Origin: Streptomyces aidingensis
Lineage (GTDB): Bacteria; Actinomycetota; Actinomycetes; Streptomycetales; Streptomycetaceae
NCBI RefSeq assembly: GCF_900112355.1
Contig: NZ_FOLM01000008.1
Coordinates: forward strand, 231,048 to 295,047
Reading direction: 5' to 3'
Length of the DNA stretch: 64,000 nucleotides
In this document: positions 1-8,914 of the stretch, piece after piece
Layout of the letters: every line of letters starts with the position of its first letter
Position numbering within the stretch: the first letter of the stretch is position 1
Notes under the pieces: model-generated
Database searches by the model: none
Told to the model about the DNA's origin: nothing
The model's input: only the letters and a program-made list of their open reading frames with translations
Made by a program: the position numbers and the translations under genes

Positions 1-2
1 CC

Positions 3-1022
3 TACGGCCCGGTGCTCGGCATCGCGCCGTTCAACTTCCCGCTCAACCTCTGCGCCCACAAGGTGGCACCGGCCCTCGCCGTGGGCGCGCCGATCATCCT
101 CAAGCCCGCGCCCGCCACCCCGCTCTCCGCCCTGCTGCTCGGCGGACTGCTGGCCGAGACCGACCTCCCCGAGGGGAGCTGGAGCGTGCTGCCGGTGCCG
201 AACGAGGCCATGCCGTCGCTGGTCGGGGACGAGCGGCTGCCGGTGGTCTCCTTCACCGGCTCCGCCCCGGTCGGCTACTCCATCCTGGACTCGGTGCCGC
301 GCAAGCGGGTCACCCTGGAACTGGGCGGCAACGGCGCCGCGGTGGTGCTGGCCGACTGGTCCTCGGACGCCGACCTGGACCGGGCCGCCCAGCGGCTGGC
401 CGCCTTCTCCAACTACCAGGCCGGGCAGTCCTGCATCTCGGTGCAGCGGGTGATCGTCGACGACTCCGTCCACGACCGGCTGCTGCCCCGGCTGATCGCC
501 GCGGTGGAGGCCCAGGTCACCGGCGACCCCTCCGACCCGGCCACCGATGTCGGCCCGCTGGTCAGCGAGGAGGCGGCGGAGCGGGTGGAGAGCTGGGTCA
601 AGGAGGCCATCGAGAGCGGCGCCACCCTGCTCACCGGCGGCTCCCGGGACGGCGCCCAGTACGCCCCGACGGTGCTCACCGACGTCTCGCCGGACACCAG
701 GCTGGCCCGCGAGGAGGTCTTCGGCCCGGTGATGACGGTGACCCGGGTGTTCGGCGAGGAGCAGGCGTTCGCCGCCGTCAACGACTCCCGCTACGGGCTT
801 CAGGCGGGCGTGTTCACCCATGACCTGGCCACCGCCTTCCGCGCCCAGCGCGCCCTGGAGGTGGGCGGCGTGATCATCGGCGATGTGCCCTCCTACCGGG
901 CCGACCAGATGCCCTACGGCGGCGTCAAGCAGTCCGGCGTCGGCCGCGAGGGCGTGCGCTATGCCATGGCCGACTACACCTACGAGCGGGTCATGGTGCT
1001 CACCGGCCTCGACGCCCTCTGA
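3..1022 (+). CDS. Aldehyde dehydrogenase family protein, 5' end cut by the window edge
   Basis: This is the C-terminal part (about 339 residues) of an NAD(P)-dependent aldehyde dehydrogenase, which oxidises an aldehyde to its acid. The frame is open from the first full codon at base 3, so the true start lies outside the window. The GTG at 12 is internal, because the preceding YGP residues continue the conserved YGPVLGIAPFNFP segment. Family marks are visible in order: the FTGS nucleotide-binding loop, ELGGN carrying the general-base Glu, the catalytic Cys in GQSCIS, EEVFGPV, and the C-terminal GGVKQSGVGREG segment. The specific substrate cannot be told. A strong terminator follows directly, so it ends its transcription unit. 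Confidence 0.92.
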   Translation, partial: YGPVLGIAPFNFPLNLCAHKVAPALAVGAPIILKPAPATPLSALLLGGLLAETDLPEGSWSVLPVPNEAMPSLVGDERLPVVSFTGSAPVGYSILDSVPRKRVTLELGGNGAAVVLADWSSDADLDRAAQRLAAFSNYQAGQSCISVQRVIVDDSVHDRLLPRLIAAVEAQVTGDPSDPATDVGPLVSEEAAERVESWVKEAIESGATLLTGGSRDGAQYAPTVLTDVSPDTRLAREEVFGPVMTVTRVFGEEQAFAAVNDSRYGLQAGVFTHDLATAFRAQRALEVGGVIIGDVPSYRADQMPYGGVKQSGVGREGVRYAMADYTYERVMVLTGLDAL

Positions 1023-1030
1023 CGGACGGT

Positions 1031-1070
1031 GCCGTATCCGGGGTGGGGCCAGCCCCACCCCGGATACGGC
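1031..1070. terminator. Rho-independent-type terminator after the aldehyde dehydrogenase
   Basis: A perfect 18-bp inverted repeat (1031-1048 with 1053-1070) encloses a 4-nt loop and begins 8 bases after the stop codon. There is no clear U-tract, as is usual in high-GC actinobacteria. Confidence 0.85.
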
Positions 1071-1146
1071 AGGTAACCGTAACGACTCGCGGCATCACTC
1101 TCCGCTAGATTCGCCCTGTGAGAGATCGATCCGAGAGGCGTGACCG

Positions 1147-2400
1147 ATGAGGTTTCCGAGCAGCGGCGGCGCGACCCGGACCCGGCTGACCGCGGCCGGG
1201 CTGGCGGCGGCCGGGGTGCTGATGACGGTGCTGGCGGGCCAGGCGGACCGGGCCACCGCCGCGGACGGGCCGGCGGGCCGCGGGGACACCCTGCGGCGCG
1301 ACGCGGCGGCGGTGCGGGACGCCGGGACCAGCTCAGTGCTCGCCGAGGCCCGGGACGCCCGCGGCCGGTCCCGCACCGCCCGGGCGGGGGTGGCCGATCT
1401 GACGACCGGGGAGCCGGTGCCGTACGGCGCCTACTACCGGATCGGCAGCGACACCAAGACCTTCACCGCCGTGCTGCTGCTGCAACTGGTGCAGGAGGGA
1501 CGGGTGTCGCTCCCGGACACCGTGGAGGACCTGCTGCCCGGCCTGGTCACCGGCAACGGGAACGACGGCAGCCGGATCACCGTGCGCAATCTGCTCCAGC
1601 AGACCAGCGGGCTGCCCGACTACGACACCCTCCTCTTCGGGGACCCGCGGGAGCTGTCCGCCGAGGTCTACCGGGAGCGCCGCTTCGTCCACCGGGGGCC
1701 GGAGGACCTGCTGGCGCTCGCCCTGACCCAGCCGCCGGAGTGGCTGCCGGACGGGGACGACCCCGGCGACCCCGGGCTGCGCTGGGGCTACTCCAACACC
1801 AACTATCTGCTCGCCGGGATGATCGTGGAGAAGCTGACCGGCAATCCGTGGGAGCAGGAGGTGCACGAGCGGATCATCGAGCCGCTCGGCCTGCGCCACA
1901 CCCTCACGCCGGGCAGCTCGGCCTATGTGCCGAGGCCGACCGCCACCGCCTACACCGTCTTCCCGGGGGACACGGAACCCACCGACACCACGGTCGGCCA
2001 GGGCGGCTGGGCGGACGGCGGCATCATCTCCACCACCGCCGACATGAACACCTTTCTGCGCGCCCTGATGGACGGCCGGCTGCTGGGCGAGGAGATGCTG
2101 GCCGCCATGCGGCGGACCGTGCCGGCGCCCGGCTGGGGCGAGGAGTCCCCCGGCGCCGAGTACGGGCTGGGCATCGCCTGGCGGCCGGTGGCGGGCGCGG
2201 ACCCGGAGCGCTGCCCGGGCGGCGGCCTGTGGTTCCACGGCGGCACCTCCTTCGGCACCGTCTCCGAGACCGGGGTCGGCGGGGACGGCCGCCACTCGGC
2301 CGCCGCCGCGGCCTTCACCCTGAGCCTGGACGACCGGCAGCAGGCCCGCGCCGAGGCCGCCGTCCGGCTCATCGACAACGCCGTCTGCGGCACCGGCTGA
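1147..2400 (+). CDS. Secreted serine hydrolase, class C beta-lactamase / D,D-carboxypeptidase family
   Basis: A 417-residue protein of the PF00144 fold. The start at 1147 is preceded by GAGAGGCG. The N-terminus has basic residues, a hydrophobic stretch of about 18 residues and small residues around 38-40, which reads as a Sec signal peptide. All three active-site motifs are present: S101-D-T-K104 (acylating Ser and Lys), Y215-S-N217, and H364-G-G366 in place of KTG. HGG is common in D-alanyl-D-alanine carboxypeptidase and esterase members. It probably acts on cell-wall peptides or small esters outside the cell. It stands alone between two terminators. Beta-lactamase activity is possible but not implied. 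Confidence 0.85.
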   Translation: MRFPSSGGATRTRLTAAGLAAAGVLMTVLAGQADRATAADGPAGRGDTLRRDAAAVRDAGTSSVLAEARDARGRSRTARAGVADLTTGEPVPYGAYYRIGSDTKTFTAVLLLQLVQEGRVSLPDTVEDLLPGLVTGNGNDGSRITVRNLLQQTSGLPDYDTLLFGDPRELSAEVYRERRFVHRGPEDLLALALTQPPEWLPDGDDPGDPGLRWGYSNTNYLLAGMIVEKLTGNPWEQEVHERIIEPLGLRHTLTPGSSAYVPRPTATAYTVFPGDTEPTDTTVGQGGWADGGIISTTADMNTFLRALMDGRLLGEEMLAAMRRTVPAPGWGEESPGAEYGLGIAWRPVAGADPERCPGGGLWFHGGTSFGTVSETGVGGDGRHSAAAAAFTLSLDDRQQARAEAAVRLIDNAVCGTG

Positions 2401-2464
2401 CGGCCGGCCGAGCGGTGCCGGGGGCGCCGGGAGGGCCGGACGGTACCGCGGCGGCCGGGAGGGT

Positions 2465-2513
2465 GCCGCGGTCCGGTCCGGGGAGGACGCCAGGGGGAGG
2501 ACCGGACCGCGGC
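2465..2513. terminator. Bidirectional terminator between convergent genes
   Basis: A 15-bp perfect inverted repeat (2465-2479 with 2499-2513) has a 19-nt loop. It lies in the 130-bp gap between the serine hydrolase and the convergent GH3 gene and could serve both. Confidence 0.75.
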
Positions 2514-2530
2514 GCGGAGTACCGTCCCGG

Positions 2531-5500
2531 TCAGCCGGACCGCCGCGCCCCCTCCGCGGCGAAACCGAGACGGGCCAGCCGGAGGGCCCCGTGCAGCCGG
2601 GCCTCCAGGTCCACCACACCCCGCACCGGCGGCCCGCTCAGCGGCACCTCGGCGGTGGTGTAGGCGTAGACGCCGCCGTCCGCGGCGAGTTCCGCCTCGG
2701 CGACCGGGCGGCCGTCGGCGAGGAGTTCGAGCCGTCCGCGGCACGCTCCGGCGCCGTCTGCGGCGTATTCCACCCGCACCGCGCCGGCGCCCTCGCCCAG
2801 GTCGCAGCGGCGGTAGTGCAGTACCGCCGGCCGCTCCCCGGCCCGGGCGGGCCGCACCGCGTCGCCCTCGGTGCGGGAGCGGTCCACCAGCTCCGCCCCC
2901 GAGTGCTCGTCGAAGGCGGAGGCGTCCAGGCCGACGGCCGCCACCGGCCGCGGCGCGGGCCGGCCGTCGCCGGGAACCGTCAGGGTGACGCTGCGCCGGA
3001 TGTCCCGGCTGGAGGCACCGGCCTGGATCTCGTAGTCGCCCGGCTCCACCGTCCAGCGGGCATGGGCGACGTCCCAGAAGCCCAGCGCCTCCGACGCGTC
3101 CACGGTGAAGGTGATCCGCTCGGTGGCGCCCGGCGCCAGCCGGACCCGGCGGTAGGCGGCCAGGGCGCGGTGCGGCCGGGGCACGCTCGGCTCCACCGCC
3201 CGCACATAGAGCTGCACCACCTCCTCCCCTTCCCGCTCCCCGGTGTTGCGGACGCTCACCCCGGCGGTCAGCACACCCTCGGCGATCCCCTCCCCGGCCA
3301 GGGTGAGGCCGTCGTAGGAGAAGGAGGTGTAGGACAGCCCGTGCCCGAACGGGAACAGCGGTTCGCCGTCGTGGTAGAGGTAGGTCAGCCGGGAGCCGAT
3401 GAGGTCGTAGTCCAGCAGCTCCGGCAGGTCGGTGTCGGCCGCGTACCAGGTCTGCGGCAGCCGCCCGCCGGGCGCCCTCTCCCCGTGCAGCACCCGGGCC
3501 AGCGCGGTGCCCGCCGCCTGGCCGCCGTGCGCGGTCCACAGCAGCGCGGGCAGCCCGGCCGCGGCCTCCGGCACGGCATAGGGACCGGACGAGGTGAGCA
3601 CCAGCACGGTGTTCGGATTGGCGGCGTGCGCGGCCCGCCACAGCCGGTCCTGCTGCGGCGGCAGCGCCAGTGTGGTGCGGTCCTCGGTCTCCCGGCCGTT
3701 GATGTGCGGATCGTTCCCGGCGACCACGATCACCGCGTCGGCGTCGGCGGCTGCCGCCGCCACCGCCCGGGCGCCGTCCCGCACCACCTCCCGCCGGAAG
3801 GCGGTGGGCGGCTCCTCCTCCCCGGCCAGCCGCAGGCCCTCCGGCGCGGCGGTCAGCAGCCGGCCGGTGCCCCGGTGCCGGATCAGCTCGCCGCCGTCCG
3901 GCTGCGGCACCGGCTCGAAGGTCTCCTGCACCACCCAGCCGCCGGGCTGCCGCGCCGAGGCCCGGACGAAGCCGTCCTCGGCGACGGAGAGGTAGTGCCC
4001 GTTCTCCGCGCGCAGGGTGAACACCCCGCCGCCCCAGTCGGCCAGCGCGAACTCGGCGGCCCGTGCCCGGTCGGCGGAGAGCGTCAGCGGCGGCAGATCG
4101 GTGCGGCCGGCCAGCAGGGCCGGGTCCAGCGCGCCGGTGTCGGCCCGCTCGGCCACCTCGGCGTCGGGCACGGTGAGCCAGCCCTCCGGGCAGCTCAGCC
4201 GCACCCGGTCGGTGCCCTCGGCGAAGACCACCGAGCCGGTGGCCGGGTGGTCGCGCAGCCCGGCCAGCGGGCTCACCGCGCGCAGCAGCGCGCCGCTGTA
4301 CCAGTCGAGTTTGGTCTCGTCGGCCAGCGGGCCGACCACCGCCAGCCGCAGCCCGGGCGGCAGCGGCAGCAGCGGGCGGCCGGCCGGCGCGTCCGCCGGC
4401 GCCACCGGGGCGTTCTTGAGCAGCACCACGGCCGCCTCGGCGGCGCGCAGGGCCAGCGCCCGGTGGTCCGGGGTGTCGAAGGCCGCCTCGGCCGGGTCGT
4501 TCTCCGGCCGGTAGGGGTCCAGTCCGGGATCGAACTCGCCCAGCCGGAACCGCATGGTCAGCAGCCGCCGCACCGCCCGGTCCACGTCCGGCTGCCCGAT
4601 CAGCCCGCGCTTGAGCGCGCCGCGCAGCCGCTCCAGGGTCACCGAGGAGTCCTCGCCGTGGTCGGTGAAGCTGTCCACCCCGGCCCGCAGCGCCGCCGCC
4701 AGCCCTTCCTCATGGCTGTCGTGGTACTGCTCGGAGCCGGCGATGTTGCTGGGCGCGCCGGCGTCCGAGCAGACCACCAGCGGCCGGCCGGTCCACTGCC
4801 GCAGCTCGCTCTCCAGCAGCGGGGAGAGGTGGTTGGGCCGGCCGTTGACCAGGTTGTAGGCGGGCATCACGCCGGCCACCGCGCCCGCCCGGACGGGGCC
4901 GCGGAAGGCGGGCAGCTCGTACTCGTGCAGCACCCGGGCGGGCACCGAGGTGGAGGCGGTGTCCCGGCCGGTCTCGTGGTTGTGTGCCAGCCAGTGCTTG
5001 AGCACCGGGGCCGTCCGCCAGTAGTCGGGGTGGCTGCCGCGCAGGCCGCGGGTGTAGGCGGTGGCGAGGGCCGCGGTGAGCACCGGGTCCTCGGCATAGC
5101 CTTCCTCGTTGCGGCCCCACAGCGGATGGCGGAGCTGGTTGACCACCGGCGCCCAGACGTTCAGGCCCACCCTGGGGTCCTTGGCGCGCATGGCCCGCAC
5201 CTCCCGGCCGACCGCCTCGCCGATCCGCCGCACCAGTTCGTCGTCCCAGGTGGCGCCGAGCCCGACGGCCTGCGGGAACACGGTGGCCGGGCCCATCCAG
5301 GCGACGCCGTGCAGGGCCTCCTGGCCGGTGCGGAAGGCGGCCAGGCCGAGCCGGTCCACGGGCGGGGCGAACTGGTGGAGCATGGCCAGCCGCTCGTCGG
5401 GGGTGAGCCGGCCGAGCAGGTCCTCGACGCGTTCGGCGACCGGCCGCAGCGGATCGCGCCAGGGCGGCCGGGACTCCGGCTCCGGGCCGGGCGGGGGCTC

Positions 5501-5539
5501 GGGTGCGGGGGACGGGCCGGCGGTCGCGGGCGGGGTCAC
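2531..5539 (-). CDS. Intracellular GH3 family beta-glucosidase/beta-xylosidase with an inserted fascin-like domain
   Basis: About 1,002 residues. I start it at the GTG at 5539 because AAAGGAAG lies about 9 bases upstream. The frame is open further upstream, but that part is a tandem repeat region. The GH3 catalytic barrel occupies about residues 35-330, with the nucleophile D259 in VCSDAGAPS. The alpha/beta sandwich is split by a segment with beta-trefoil (fascin-like) character, including FTLRAENGHYLSV. A fibronectin-III-like domain follows (the FPFGHGLSYTSF region to EPGDYEI), then a C-terminal beta-rich extension. There is no signal peptide, so it works on imported oligosaccharides, most likely removing non-reducing beta-glucosyl residues. 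A LacI-type operator lies 170 bp upstream. Specificity for glucose over xylose is inferred from the locus. Confidence 0.88.
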   Translation of the reverse strand: MTPPATAGPSPAPEPPPGPEPESRPPWRDPLRPVAERVEDLLGRLTPDERLAMLHQFAPPVDRLGLAAFRTGQEALHGVAWMGPATVFPQAVGLGATWDDELVRRIGEAVGREVRAMRAKDPRVGLNVWAPVVNQLRHPLWGRNEEGYAEDPVLTAALATAYTRGLRGSHPDYWRTAPVLKHWLAHNHETGRDTASTSVPARVLHEYELPAFRGPVRAGAVAGVMPAYNLVNGRPNHLSPLLESELRQWTGRPLVVCSDAGAPSNIAGSEQYHDSHEEGLAAALRAGVDSFTDHGEDSSVTLERLRGALKRGLIGQPDVDRAVRRLLTMRFRLGEFDPGLDPYRPENDPAEAAFDTPDHRALALRAAEAAVVLLKNAPVAPADAPAGRPLLPLPPGLRLAVVGPLADETKLDWYSGALLRAVSPLAGLRDHPATGSVVFAEGTDRVRLSCPEGWLTVPDAEVAERADTGALDPALLAGRTDLPPLTLSADRARAAEFALADWGGGVFTLRAENGHYLSVAEDGFVRASARQPGGWVVQETFEPVPQPDGGELIRHRGTGRLLTAAPEGLRLAGEEEPPTAFRREVVRDGARAVAAAAADADAVIVVAGNDPHINGRETEDRTTLALPPQQDRLWRAAHAANPNTVLVLTSSGPYAVPEAAAGLPALLWTAHGGQAAGTALARVLHGERAPGGRLPQTWYAADTDLPELLDYDLIGSRLTYLYHDGEPLFPFGHGLSYTSFSYDGLTLAGEGIAEGVLTAGVSVRNTGEREGEEVVQLYVRAVEPSVPRPHRALAAYRRVRLAPGATERITFTVDASEALGFWDVAHARWTVEPGDYEIQAGASSRDIRRSVTLTVPGDGRPAPRPVAAVGLDASAFDEHSGAELVDRSRTEGDAVRPARAGERPAVLHYRRCDLGEGAGAVRVEYAADGAGACRGRLELLADGRPVAEAELAADGGVYAYTTAEVPLSGPPVRGVVDLEARLHGALRLARLGFAAEGARRSG

Positions 5540-5620
5540 GTCGGAAGCTTCCTTTCGGGCCGTCCCGGTCGGCTCCGGGCCCGGGCGGGGGCCGGGGCCG
5601 GGGGAAGCCGGGAGGATCGG

Positions 5621-5700
5621 GGAGTCGGGCGAGAGCATGCGAGTTTGAGCGAGCGCGGGCAAGATCGAGCAACTTCGAGCAAGATCGGGCAAGATCAGAG
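5621..5700. repeat. Phased 10-bp tandem repeat array next to the GH3 operator
   Basis: Six consecutive 10-bp units fill 5641-5700 in exact register (GAGTTTGAGC, GAGCGCGGGC, AAGATCGAGC, AACTTCGAGC, AAGATCGGGC, AAGATCAGAG). Two weaker units precede them (5621-5640). The consensus is AAGATCGAGC. A 10-bp period matches one turn of DNA and is not a multiple of three, so the array is not a protein repeat. It lies 80-160 bp upstream of the GH3 start and ends 9 bp before the LacI operator. Confidence 0.85.
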
Positions 5701-5708
5701 ACGATCTA

Positions 5709-5722
5709 TTGAAGCGCTTCGA
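5709..5722. promoter_or_regulatory. LacI-family operator upstream of the GH3 gene
   Basis: The palindrome TTGAAGCGCTTCGA has the perfect 10-bp core GAAGCGCTTC at 5711-5720. It has the CpG-centred form typical of LacI/GalR operators and the same core as the site controlling the locus repressor. Confidence 0.85.
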
Positions 5723-5912
5723 TGCTGGGATTGTCCGGCATTTCTGTCAAGGGGTCCGGTCGGCGCGTCACCCGGCGCGCGCCCCGCCGTGCCCCGGATT
5801 CCCCTAGCCATCAGTGGTTGGGGGAGTGTTGTCGAACCTGTTGGATGTTGTTGAGAATTCTTCGGGTGAGGTCTTGTGCGGCCTGCCGAGTCGGCTTAAC
5901 CTCAGCGACACA

Positions 5913-5926
5913 TCGAAGCGCTTCGA
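5913..5926. promoter_or_regulatory. LacI-family operator upstream of the importer operon
   Basis: A perfect 14-bp palindrome, TCGAAGCGCTTCGA, lies 58 bp before the solute-binding protein start. It is the best-formed of the four copies in this locus. Confidence 0.88.
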
Positions 5927-5983
5927 CCGATGCGCCACCCGGGTCGTGGTGCCAGCAAAGACGCTAGAAGGGTTGTCGCCACC

Positions 5984-7663
5984 ATGCCGAACACACGCTC
6001 CGCCCCCAGCCGGAGATCGTTCCTCGCCTCGACGGCGGTCGCCGCGGCGGCCGTCGGCAGCGCGGGCCCCCTGCTCACCGCGTGCAGTTCGGACGGCGGC
6101 AGCGGCGACGGCGGCGGTCCGGGCCGGGTCAGCGAGAAGGAGGCCGAGCAGATCCTGCCCGCCTACCAGGCGTCCGAGTTCGCGGTCCAGCCGGACATCC
6201 CCGGCCAGAGCGGCTCCAGCCCCGGCTACACCAGCTACATCGAGGTGGCCGACCTCGGCGTGTCGGTCCCCGAACCGCTGGCCGGGGGCACGGCGCTGAG
6301 CGCCATGACCCCGCTGTGGGGCACCGCGCCCAAGAAGGGCAACCCCTACTGGACGGCGATGGACGAGGCCATCGGCACCGCGATGACCTGGCAGATCCAG
6401 GACGGCAACACCTATGGCGACAAGCTCGGCGCGGTACTGGCCGGCAGCGACATCCCCGACCTGGTCTGCATACCGGGCTGGGAGTACAACAAGGGCCAGA
6501 TCCCCAAGGCCGTCGAGCAGCGCTTCGCCGACCTCGGGCCGTACCTGTCCGGCGACAAGGTGCTCAAGTACCCCAACCTGGCCGCCATTCCCACCGCCGC
6601 CTGGAAGGCCTCGATCTTCGGCGGCGCGCTGCGCGGCCTGCCCATGCCGCAGCAGGTCATCGGCGGCGTGGTCCCGTTCTACCGGGAGGACATCTTCGAG
6701 CAGAACGGCTGGACCCCGCCGACCAGCGCCGACGAGTTCCTGGCCTTCGCCAAGGAGATCACCGACGCGGGGAGCAAGCGCTGGGCCTGCGAGGACTTCA
6801 AGTGGTCCGCCTGGGTCTACTTCGGGGTGCTGCCCGAGAAGCCGATGTGCTGGCGCGAGGAGGGCGGCAAGCTGGTCCACCGCTACGAGACCGACGCCTA
6901 TCTGGAGGCGCTGGAGTGGACCCGCAAGCTCTACGAGGCAGGCGTGGTGCACCCCGACGCGGTGGCCGCCGCCGGTGACGCCACCGCCCGCTTCACCGCC
7001 GGCGAGTCGCTGATGATGAACACCGGCTCCGGCGTCTGGCACGGCACCGTCAGCGAGCAGCTCACCGGCGGCAACCCGGACTTCCGGATGAACGCCATGG
7101 ACTTCTTCCGCCACGACGGCGGCGACCCGGTGCTCTACGCCGGCAACGGCGCCGGCATCTGGACCTTCCTCAGCAAGGACCTGCCGGAGGAGAAGATCCT
7201 CGCCGCCCTGGAGCTGGCCAACTTCTGCGCCGCCCCCTACGGCACCTACGAGAACCGGCTGCGCGACTACGGCGTGGAGGGCACCCACTACACCGTGGAG
7301 AACGGCGTGCCGGTCCGCACCCCGGACGGCGAGGCCCAGGCCGCCCAGGTCACCTACGGCTTCATCGCCTCCCCCGAGGTCGCCATCGCCCACCCCGACC
7401 AGCCCAAGGTGGTCGAGGACAAGTGCGCCTGGGAGCAGCGGATGATGCCGTTCGTCCAGGAGCCGCTGTTCTACGGCCGGCAGATCCAGGAGCCCGACCA
7501 CCTGGCCAATCTCTCCGACCCGTTCGAGGCCCTGGAGGACGACGTGGTGCGGGGACGCAAGTCCCTCAGCGACATGCAGAACGCCGTCGCCGAATGGCGC
7601 CGCACGGGCGGCGACGAGCTGCGCGACTGGTACCAGAAGCTGCTGGACGAAGAGACGGCCTGA
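5984..7663 (+). CDS. Sugar ABC transporter substrate-binding lipoprotein (Tat-type signal)
   Basis: About 559 residues. It starts at the ATG at 5984 behind AGAAGGG. The frame is open upstream, but the signal peptide begins here. The N-terminus has twin arginines R10-R11 in SRRSFL, a hydrophobic core and the lipobox LTAC with C34, which predict Tat export and lipid anchoring. The length is well above the usual 420 residues of family 1 sugar binders and resembles the large LplA-type oligosaccharide binders. It should capture oligosaccharides outside the cell for the two permeases that follow. A stem-loop sits between it and the permeases. The substrate, probably xyloglucan oligosaccharides, is inferred only from the neighbouring enzymes. 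Confidence 0.9.
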   Translation: MPNTRSAPSRRSFLASTAVAAAAVGSAGPLLTACSSDGGSGDGGGPGRVSEKEAEQILPAYQASEFAVQPDIPGQSGSSPGYTSYIEVADLGVSVPEPLAGGTALSAMTPLWGTAPKKGNPYWTAMDEAIGTAMTWQIQDGNTYGDKLGAVLAGSDIPDLVCIPGWEYNKGQIPKAVEQRFADLGPYLSGDKVLKYPNLAAIPTAAWKASIFGGALRGLPMPQQVIGGVVPFYREDIFEQNGWTPPTSADEFLAFAKEITDAGSKRWACEDFKWSAWVYFGVLPEKPMCWREEGGKLVHRYETDAYLEALEWTRKLYEAGVVHPDAVAAAGDATARFTAGESLMMNTGSGVWHGTVSEQLTGGNPDFRMNAMDFFRHDGGDPVLYAGNGAGIWTFLSKDLPEEKILAALELANFCAAPYGTYENRLRDYGVEGTHYTVENGVPVRTPDGEAQAAQVTYGFIASPEVAIAHPDQPKVVEDKCAWEQRMMPFVQEPLFYGRQIQEPDHLANLSDPFEALEDDVVRGRKSLSDMQNAVAEWRRTGGDELRDWYQKLLDEETA

Positions 7664-7694
7664 GCGGAGCCGGTTCCGGCCGCCCCTCCGGCCC

Positions 7695-7729
7695 GCCGGC
7701 CGGCCCGGTCCCTCCCCGGGCCGGCCGGC
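7695..7729 (+). terminator. Intra-operon stem-loop between binding protein and permeases
   Basis: A perfect 14-bp stem (7695-7708 with 7716-7729) has a 7-nt loop. In this position it probably attenuates or stabilises the transcript, so that more binding protein than permease is made, a common layout in ABC importer operons. Confidence 0.75.
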
Positions 7730-7795
7730 CCGGCACCGGCCCCGTACCATCCCGCACCACCGGCATCACGCCCCGGCGACGGAAGGAAGTACGCC

Positions 7796-8914
7796 GTGTC
7801 GCAGAGCACGGTCCCGCGCCCGCGCCCCCCGCGGACCCCCGAGGAGGACGGCGGCGGCACCGCCCCGCCGCGCACCGGCCGGCCGGCCGGTGACGGCCCG
7901 CCGCCCGCCCGCCGCGGCCGGCTGCTCCGCCGCCGCGACCGGCGGCCCGGCCTGCCCAAGGACGATCCCCGCCTGCGCGGCGGGGTCACCCTGCGCCACC
8001 GTTTCCGCCGGGACTGGGCGCTGATCGTGATGACCATGCCCGTCGTCCTGGGGCTGCTGATCTTCGCCTACATCCCGATCGCCGGAAACGTCATCGCCTT
8101 CTACCACTTCAGCCCGTACAACGGCGAAGGGTTCTTCGACTCGCTGGCGAACAGCGCCTCGGCCGGGACCTACTACTTCGAGCGGATGTGGAACGACAGC
8201 TACTTCCGCGCGGCGCTGGAGAACACCCTGGTCTTCTCCTTCCTCCAGCTTGTGCTGTTCTTCCCGATCCCGATCGCGCTCGCCCTGCTGATCAACAGCT
8301 TTCTGCACAGCAAGGTGCGGGCCTGGTCCCAGGCCGTGCTCTATCTGCCGCACTTCTTCTCCTGGGTGCTGGTGATCACCGTCTTCCAGCAGATCTTCGG
8401 CGGCGCCGGCCTGATCGCCCAGGCCGGCCGGAACGCCGGCTTCGCCGAGGGCTTCGACCTGATGACCGACCCGGCCTTCTTCAAATGGCTGGTCACCGCC
8501 CAGCTGATCTGGAAGGACGCGGGCTGGGGCATCATCGTCTTCCTGGCCGCGCTGTCCGCGGTCAACACCGAGCTGTACGAGTCGGCGGCGGTGGACGGCG
8601 CCGGCCGCTGGCGGCGGATGTGGCATGTCACCCTGCCCGCGCTGCGCCCGGTGATCGCCCTGCTGCTGGTGCTCCAGGTGGGCAACATGCTCTCGGTCGG
8701 CATGGAGCAGTATCTGATCCAGCGCACCGCGGTCGGCCCCGGCGCCTCCGAGGTGCTCGACACCTATGTGTGGTTCGTGGGCATCGAGCGCGGCCAGTTC
8801 AGTTATGCCGCGGCGGTCGGCATCGTCAAGGGAATCTTCAGTCTGTGCCTGGTGCTGGCGGCCAACCGGGTCGCCCACGCCATGGGCGAAGCGGGGGTGT
8901 ACAAGCGGTCATGA
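7796..8914 (+). CDS. Sugar ABC transporter permease, LplB/YteP type
   Basis: A 372-residue inner-membrane permease. The GTG at 7796 follows GGAAGGAAG. The first 75 or so residues are hydrophilic and rich in Pro and Arg. Membrane segments follow from about residue 80 (LIVMTMPVVLGLLIFAYIPI) to the C-terminus. The cytoplasmic coupling loop (EAA motif) reads YESAAVDGAGRWRRMWHVTLP. It forms a heterodimer with the next gene product, with which it overlaps in an ATGA. No ATPase is encoded in the operon. In Streptomyces a shared ATPase such as MsiK is known to energise several sugar importers and probably does so here. Confidence 0.92.
   Translation: MSQSTVPRPRPPRTPEEDGGGTAPPRTGRPAGDGPPPARRGRLLRRRDRRPGLPKDDPRLRGGVTLRHRFRRDWALIVMTMPVVLGLLIFAYIPIAGNVIAFYHFSPYNGEGFFDSLANSASAGTYYFERMWNDSYFRAALENTLVFSFLQLVLFFPIPIALALLINSFLHSKVRAWSQAVLYLPHFFSWVLVITVFQQIFGGAGLIAQAGRNAGFAEGFDLMTDPAFFKWLVTAQLIWKDAGWGIIVFLAALSAVNTELYESAAVDGAGRWRRMWHVTLPALRPVIALLLVLQVGNMLSVGMEQYLIQRTAVGPGASEVLDTYVWFVGIERGQFSYAAAVGIVKGIFSLCLVLAANRVAHAMGEAGVYKRS

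Larger units (their letters stand above)
5540..5983. promoter_or_regulatory. Divergent control region between the GH3 gene and the ABC importer
   Basis: This 444-bp gap holds the 10-bp tandem array (5621-5700) and two copies of the LacI-type palindrome, one near each divergent transcription unit. It also has a stretch around 5810-5900 that is poorer in G+C than its surroundings and is where promoters could sit. I see no convincing -10/-35 pair and no coding sequence. Confidence 0.7.

Noticed and set aside
5540..5692. Upstream extension of the GH3 reading frame
   Set aside because: The frame is open, but it runs through the 10-bp tandem array, whose units change frame. The GTG at 5539 has a proper ribosome site.
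2591..5854. Open frame of over 1,000 codons on the plus strand opposite the GH3 gene
   Set aside because: It is rich in Gly, Arg, Val, Gln and Pro with no family motif. High-GC coding DNA routinely leaves such antisense frames open, and the GH3 protein on the other strand has clear catalytic motifs.
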